Below, piece by piece: positions 14,125 through 16,840 of a DNA stretch of 16,840 bases; within the stretch, counting starts at the first letter, position 1, and each line of letters starts with the position of its first letter. The notes beneath the pieces were generated by a model that searched no databases, was not told where the DNA came from, and saw nothing but the letters and a program-made list of their open reading frames with translations. This DNA comes from CAYHKY01 sp964357355 (GTDB taxonomy: Bacteria > Patescibacteriota > Microgenomatia > UBA10105), in assembly GCA_964357355.1 (NCBI GenBank), contig CAYHKY010000030.1, positions 1 to 16,840 of the forward strand, read 5' to 3'. Made by a program: the position numbers and the translations under genes.

Positions 14125-15404
14125 AGCCTTTTGCCCCTTTTTTTGGCCTGCCGTTGGGCATCTCATCCACTTTCTGGTTCATCATGGGATTACTCCGTTA
14201 TATTACGGAACGGATATCTCTTTATAGAAACAGAGGAAAGAAAGTGCCCGATAAATACGTTTCCAACCAAATTGCCGCGATCATACCCGCCCACAATGAA
14301 GAATTGGCCATCAGGAAATGTGTTGCCGCACTCAAACAATCCCTAAGAGTTGATCAAATCCATGTAGTGTCTGACGGTTCAACAGATGCCACAGCTGATG
14401 AAGCCCGAAAAGAAAATGTCCGCGTCTCCCAAACACCGGGGGTAGGCAAGGCTAAAGCTATCATGCACGCAATTACCACTTATAAACTTTTTAATAAAAA
14501 TGCTTTAATTTTTATCGTCGATGCTGATACCCGGATAGACAAACTGTTTATTAAACGTGCGTTGCCTTTATTTAATGATAGTGAAATCGGGGTCGTATAC
14601 GGAACTGCACGGATCAGCTGGCCGGACCACATCGTGCCCAAACTGCGATTTTACTATGTGGCTTACCGTGAACGCTTAAATAGGATGCTGCAATATTTTT
14701 TCGCCTATGGGCAAACTTGGAAATACACCAATACCACTTATGTCATACCCGGTTTTTGTACGTTGTGGAGATCAAATATCCTTAAAAAAATCCCGATTGA
14801 TACTCCGGGACTGCTGATTGAAGATTTTAATACCGCCTTTTATATACATAAACATAAAGTGTGCAAAATTGGTTATAACCCAGATTGTATTGGCTGGGAC
14901 CAACATCCGGAGACTTTGTCGGACTATTGGCAACAGGTGAGGCGTTGGAATATCGGTTTTTTCCAAACGGTGAAGTTAAATGGCATATGGCCTTCGTGGT
15001 ATTGGCTCACTTTAGGAATATTTACTATTGAGGTATTTTTAAACTCTATTTTTATACTTTGTCTTCCTATGTTGATATTTTTTCTTTTGTTTAAAGACTC
15101 ACCCGTGTTATTTCCGGCTATTTCGGGGTATGTCGAATTTTACAAGCTTTTGGGACCATTTCAAAACGTACGACTCCTGGATATTTTTATGTCTCTTTAC
15201 GTATTTGACTACGGCTTAACAGTCGTCATCGGCTTGGTTCACCGCAAGCCCCAATTTATTTTTTACGGCCTGTTTTTCTTCATCATGCATTATGTCACTT
15301 CGCTTATACTGATAACTTCCTTAATTCCAGGATTTTTCAGCAAATCAGCAGGCCGCTGGACTTCACCCAAAAGGAGCCTGGAACAAATGAGCGTGAAGAT
15401 GTAA
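14121..15404 (+). CDS. Processive family 2 glycosyltransferase (polysaccharide synthase)
   Basis: A 427-residue membrane glycosyltransferase. I choose the ATG at 14121, which overlaps the upstream stop as ATGA, rather than 14064, which would add 19 residues lying wholly inside the previous gene. An N-terminal hydrophobic segment (about 5-25) is followed by the GT2 domain: AAIIPAHNEE (51-60), DGSTD (85-89), DAD (134-136), IED (233-235) and QVRRW (272-276), the signature of processive beta-glycan synthases such as cellulose, hyaluronan or poly-GlcNAc synthases. C-terminal membrane helices lie at about 292-325, 352-373 and 378-402. The two genes before it would make a UDP-uronate and a UDP-pentose, plausible donors, but donor choice cannot be read from the motifs. 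A repeat R copy follows the stop by 8 bp. Confidence 0.88.
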   Translation: MKPFAPFFGLPLGISSTFWFIMGLLRYITERISLYRNRGKKVPDKYVSNQIAAIIPAHNEELAIRKCVAALKQSLRVDQIHVVSDGSTDATADEARKENVRVSQTPGVGKAKAIMHAITTYKLFNKNALIFIVDADTRIDKLFIKRALPLFNDSEIGVVYGTARISWPDHIVPKLRFYYVAYRERLNRMLQYFFAYGQTWKYTNTTYVIPGFCTLWRSNILKKIPIDTPGLLIEDFNTAFYIHKHKVCKIGYNPDCIGWDQHPETLSDYWQQVRRWNIGFFQTVKLNGIWPSWYWLTLGIFTIEVFLNSIFILCLPMLIFFLLFKDSPVLFPAISGYVEFYKLLGPFQNVRLLDIFMSLYVFDYGLTVVIGLVHRKPQFIFYGLFFFIMHYVTSLILITSLIPGFFSKSAGRWTSPKRSLEQMSVKM

Positions 15405-15412
15405 ATTTTATG

Positions 15413-15439
15413 ACCTTGCAGGGTGTCACCTTTAAAGGT
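15413..15439 (+). repeat. Repeat R, copy 5 (type A core)
   Basis: ACCTT and AAGGT form the outer stem; the core is GGTGTCACC, which pairs better (GGTG/CACC) than the GGTGTAACC of copies 1 and 2. It lies in the 49 bp between the convergent glycosyltransferase and GH18 genes. GATCAAACT (15442-15450) follows, as after copy 4. Confidence 0.8.
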
Positions 15440-15453
15440 GAGATCAAACTATA

Positions 15454-16641
15454 TCAAGAAGCGCTGGGCTGGCTTGGTTGTGCTGATGGGGTGGATATAA
15501 ATTTTCTCACCCTCTCCCACACCTCAGGATCTTCTCCGCCAAGCCGCCAGAATGTTACACCGCCAAAACCAGCTTCTCGTGCAAGCTGTACTTTTACTTC
15601 AACCGACGGACCATTTTCAAACCAAACTTCATGCTGATCACCGTTTTCATCTTTGTATTGGAAAAAAGGCGCGGGAGTATCCTCCCCCCACTCATCCCCA
15701 ATATCATACTGTTCCATTAATCGCTTCACATCCCTGTAAGTAAGACCTTTGGCCTTGTCTTTACTGTCTTTGTTCCAATCGTACCCGTAAAGCGGAATGC
15801 CTAAATAAAATTTCTCCAGCGGGACATTTAGCTGCTTGAGATATGCCACAATTTTCCCTACCCACTCCGCTGATGCAATAGGTCCGGGTCTCCCCTCATC
15901 CCAATGTTCCCCGTATGCCATAATATAGAGTTCATCAGCAACTGGAGCCAATCTTTCCCAATTTTGGAAGCTGTACTGCCTGTCAGAGCGCTCCCCGAGT
16001 TTGGGATGAAGAGCTACGCCCACGAACTTTCCCAGGGGCCTAAGCGTCTCAACCAATTCAGCGATATAGAGAGTAAAGCTATCTTCTTCCCTCTGATCGA
16101 TCTCTTCGTAATCAATGGTCACACCATCAAATCCTTTTTCTACAATCAGCGACTTTATTTCCTGGATGTGGAAATTCCGCAATTTAGTATTGTCCAAAAT
16201 CCGCTCCACCCGGTTTGAATCCCAAGTTGAACCTTTCGCTTCAGGTAAATTAGTAATGACTGCACTTACTTGCGCCCCGTTTTTGTGGGCAAATTCAATG
16301 ATTTGCGGATCGTAGACTGCATCTGTGTATTTGCGCAAGCCACCTTCCTGCTCATCAAGAAAATACCAAAACAAACTAACCGAGTTAAAAGTCGCAGTAT
16401 TAGTATTAAATGATTTAAAGGCTTCATATTGATCCCAATATGGTATCGAACCCCTGATTTTAAACGGCCGGGGCGAAGATTTTGCAGATATTTCCCCTTT
16501 TGGGATAACCGGCTTCAATGGGATCTGTGCCGGTTTAATAAAAAAATTACGCAAATATACTATTAACGCGATGATTATTACACCAGTAATTCCGTAAATT
16601 GCATAAATTAGTTTCTGGTTTTCCTGATTTTGGAGTTTCAT
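15454..16641 (-). CDS. Membrane-anchored GH18-family glycoside hydrolase (YaaH/chitinase-like)
   Basis: A 395-residue protein with an N-terminal membrane anchor (about 11-31), a short linker, and a GH18 TIM-barrel domain (about 62-382). The catalytic motif is DGVTIDYE (172-179) with Glu179 as acid/base. Other GH18 landmarks are YIMAYGEHW (239-247), LGIPLYGYDW (280-289) and GGVTFWRLGGED (360-371). The overall look is nearer to peptidoglycan-acting YaaH/SleL-type GH18 enzymes than to large chitinases. It would act outside the cell on GlcNAc-containing polymers, either wall peptidoglycan or an exopolysaccharide. The C-terminus ends in a Ser/Pro/Gln tail. Its ATG overlaps the stop of the upstream WbqC-like gene, so the two are co-transcribed. 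It is convergent with the glycosyltransferase operon. Confidence 0.85.
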   Translation of the reverse strand: MKLQNQENQKLIYAIYGITGVIIIALIVYLRNFFIKPAQIPLKPVIPKGEISAKSSPRPFKIRGSIPYWDQYEAFKSFNTNTATFNSVSLFWYFLDEQEGGLRKYTDAVYDPQIIEFAHKNGAQVSAVITNLPEAKGSTWDSNRVERILDNTKLRNFHIQEIKSLIVEKGFDGVTIDYEEIDQREEDSFTLYIAELVETLRPLGKFVGVALHPKLGERSDRQYSFQNWERLAPVADELYIMAYGEHWDEGRPGPIASAEWVGKIVAYLKQLNVPLEKFYLGIPLYGYDWNKDSKDKAKGLTYRDVKRLMEQYDIGDEWGEDTPAPFFQYKDENGDQHEVWFENGPSVEVKVQLAREAGFGGVTFWRLGGEDPEVWERVRKFISTPSAQPSQPSAS

Positions 16642-16840
16642 GTATTCAGTATCCCAAGCGCTTCTTTGTACGAAACGTTCATCAAGAGATCAATAATTGA
16701 AAGATTTGGCAAAAACGGGATCCGGGCAAAATTCTGTCTATAATCTCGGCACTTCCAATCCTGGACAGTTACGGAAATTCCGTTTTTTTGAAACAATTCC
16801 TCATCCATATATGCGGCTACCGCAGTCCCTCCGCAATAGT
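16638..16840 (-). CDS. WbqC-like family protein, C-terminal part (cut by window end)
   Basis: An open frame enters from the right edge and codes for 66 residues up to TGA at 16640-16638, sharing ATGA with the GH18 gene. The peptide includes YCGGTAVAAYMDEELFQKNG, then QDWKCRDYRQNF and FLPNLSIIDLLMNVS, which match the C-terminal part of WbqC-like proteins (a stretch ending in NLS-IDLL-N is characteristic). WbqC-like proteins are encoded in polysaccharide and glycosylation clusters; their exact reaction is not firmly established. The N-terminal part lies outside the window, so length and completeness cannot be judged. The clean overlap with the next gene argues for a real, translated gene. Confidence 0.72.
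   Translation of the reverse strand, partial: YCGGTAVAAYMDEELFQKNGISVTVQDWKCRDYRQNFARIPFLPNLSIIDLLMNVSYKEALGILNT

Noticed and set aside
15410..15637. 75-codon plus-strand frame beginning MTLQGVTFKGE
   Set aside because: Its first residues come from repeat R and the rest is antisense to the GH18 gene.
1..16840. tRNA or rRNA genes
   Set aside because: No cloverleaf with a proper T-arm and anticodon arm and no rRNA-like sequence was recognised on either strand; element H does not fold as a tRNA.

Overview
The window looks like chromosomal DNA of a Candidate Phyla Radiation (Patescibacteria) bacterium, most likely of the Microgenomates group. The reasons are the small REP-type transposase with an N-terminal HIYNRGV motif, very large multi-domain membrane glycosyltransferases, an exosortase beside a VPE-type C-terminal sorting signal, and genes that mostly lack Shine-Dalgarno sequences. 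UGA and UAA both act as ordinary stops here, which argues against the UGA-recoding Gracilibacteria/Absconditabacteria. The taxonomic call is inference from gene content.

Left third (1-6223, genes on the minus strand): a partial copy of a structured hairpin repeat, a small single-pass membrane protein, an exosortase (446-1051), and a 1441-residue protein (1038-5363). That protein joins transposase-like helix-turn-helix DNA-binding domains, a processive family 2 glycosyltransferase, extracytoplasmic beta-sandwich domains and a C-terminal PEP-CTERM-like tail. It overlaps the exosortase gene by 14 bp. Upstream lies about 860 bp of AT-rich DNA with no gene.

Middle (6224-11950): a YfhO/PTPS-related membrane protein (minus strand) whose N-terminus appears shortened, then a REP-associated tyrosine transposase on the plus strand bracketed by short palindromic repeats. 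One copy of the repeat lies in frame inside the transposase gene itself. Next comes a plus-strand run of closely packed genes: a ribbon-helix-helix-like protein, a two-TM protein, a zinc amidase with a DUF4214-like tail, and a sugar/sorbosone dehydrogenase-like gene broken by one in-frame UAA. A 378-bp gap follows, holding another repeat copy, a long double hairpin related to the one at position 1, and a good sigma70-type promoter.

Right third (11951-16840): a three-gene operon for nucleotide-sugar supply and polymerisation (nucleotide-sugar 6-dehydrogenase, UDP-glucuronate decarboxylase-like enzyme, family 2 glycosyltransferase), facing a minus-strand pair made of a membrane-anchored GH18 hydrolase and the C-terminal end of a WbqC-like protein.

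Together this is a cell-envelope/exopolysaccharide region: uronate/pentose precursor synthesis, two processive synthases, an exosortase with a putative substrate, and wall or glycan hydrolases. At least four kinds of short palindromic or structured repeats are scattered through it, several inserted in frame in genes or placed exactly at gene ends.
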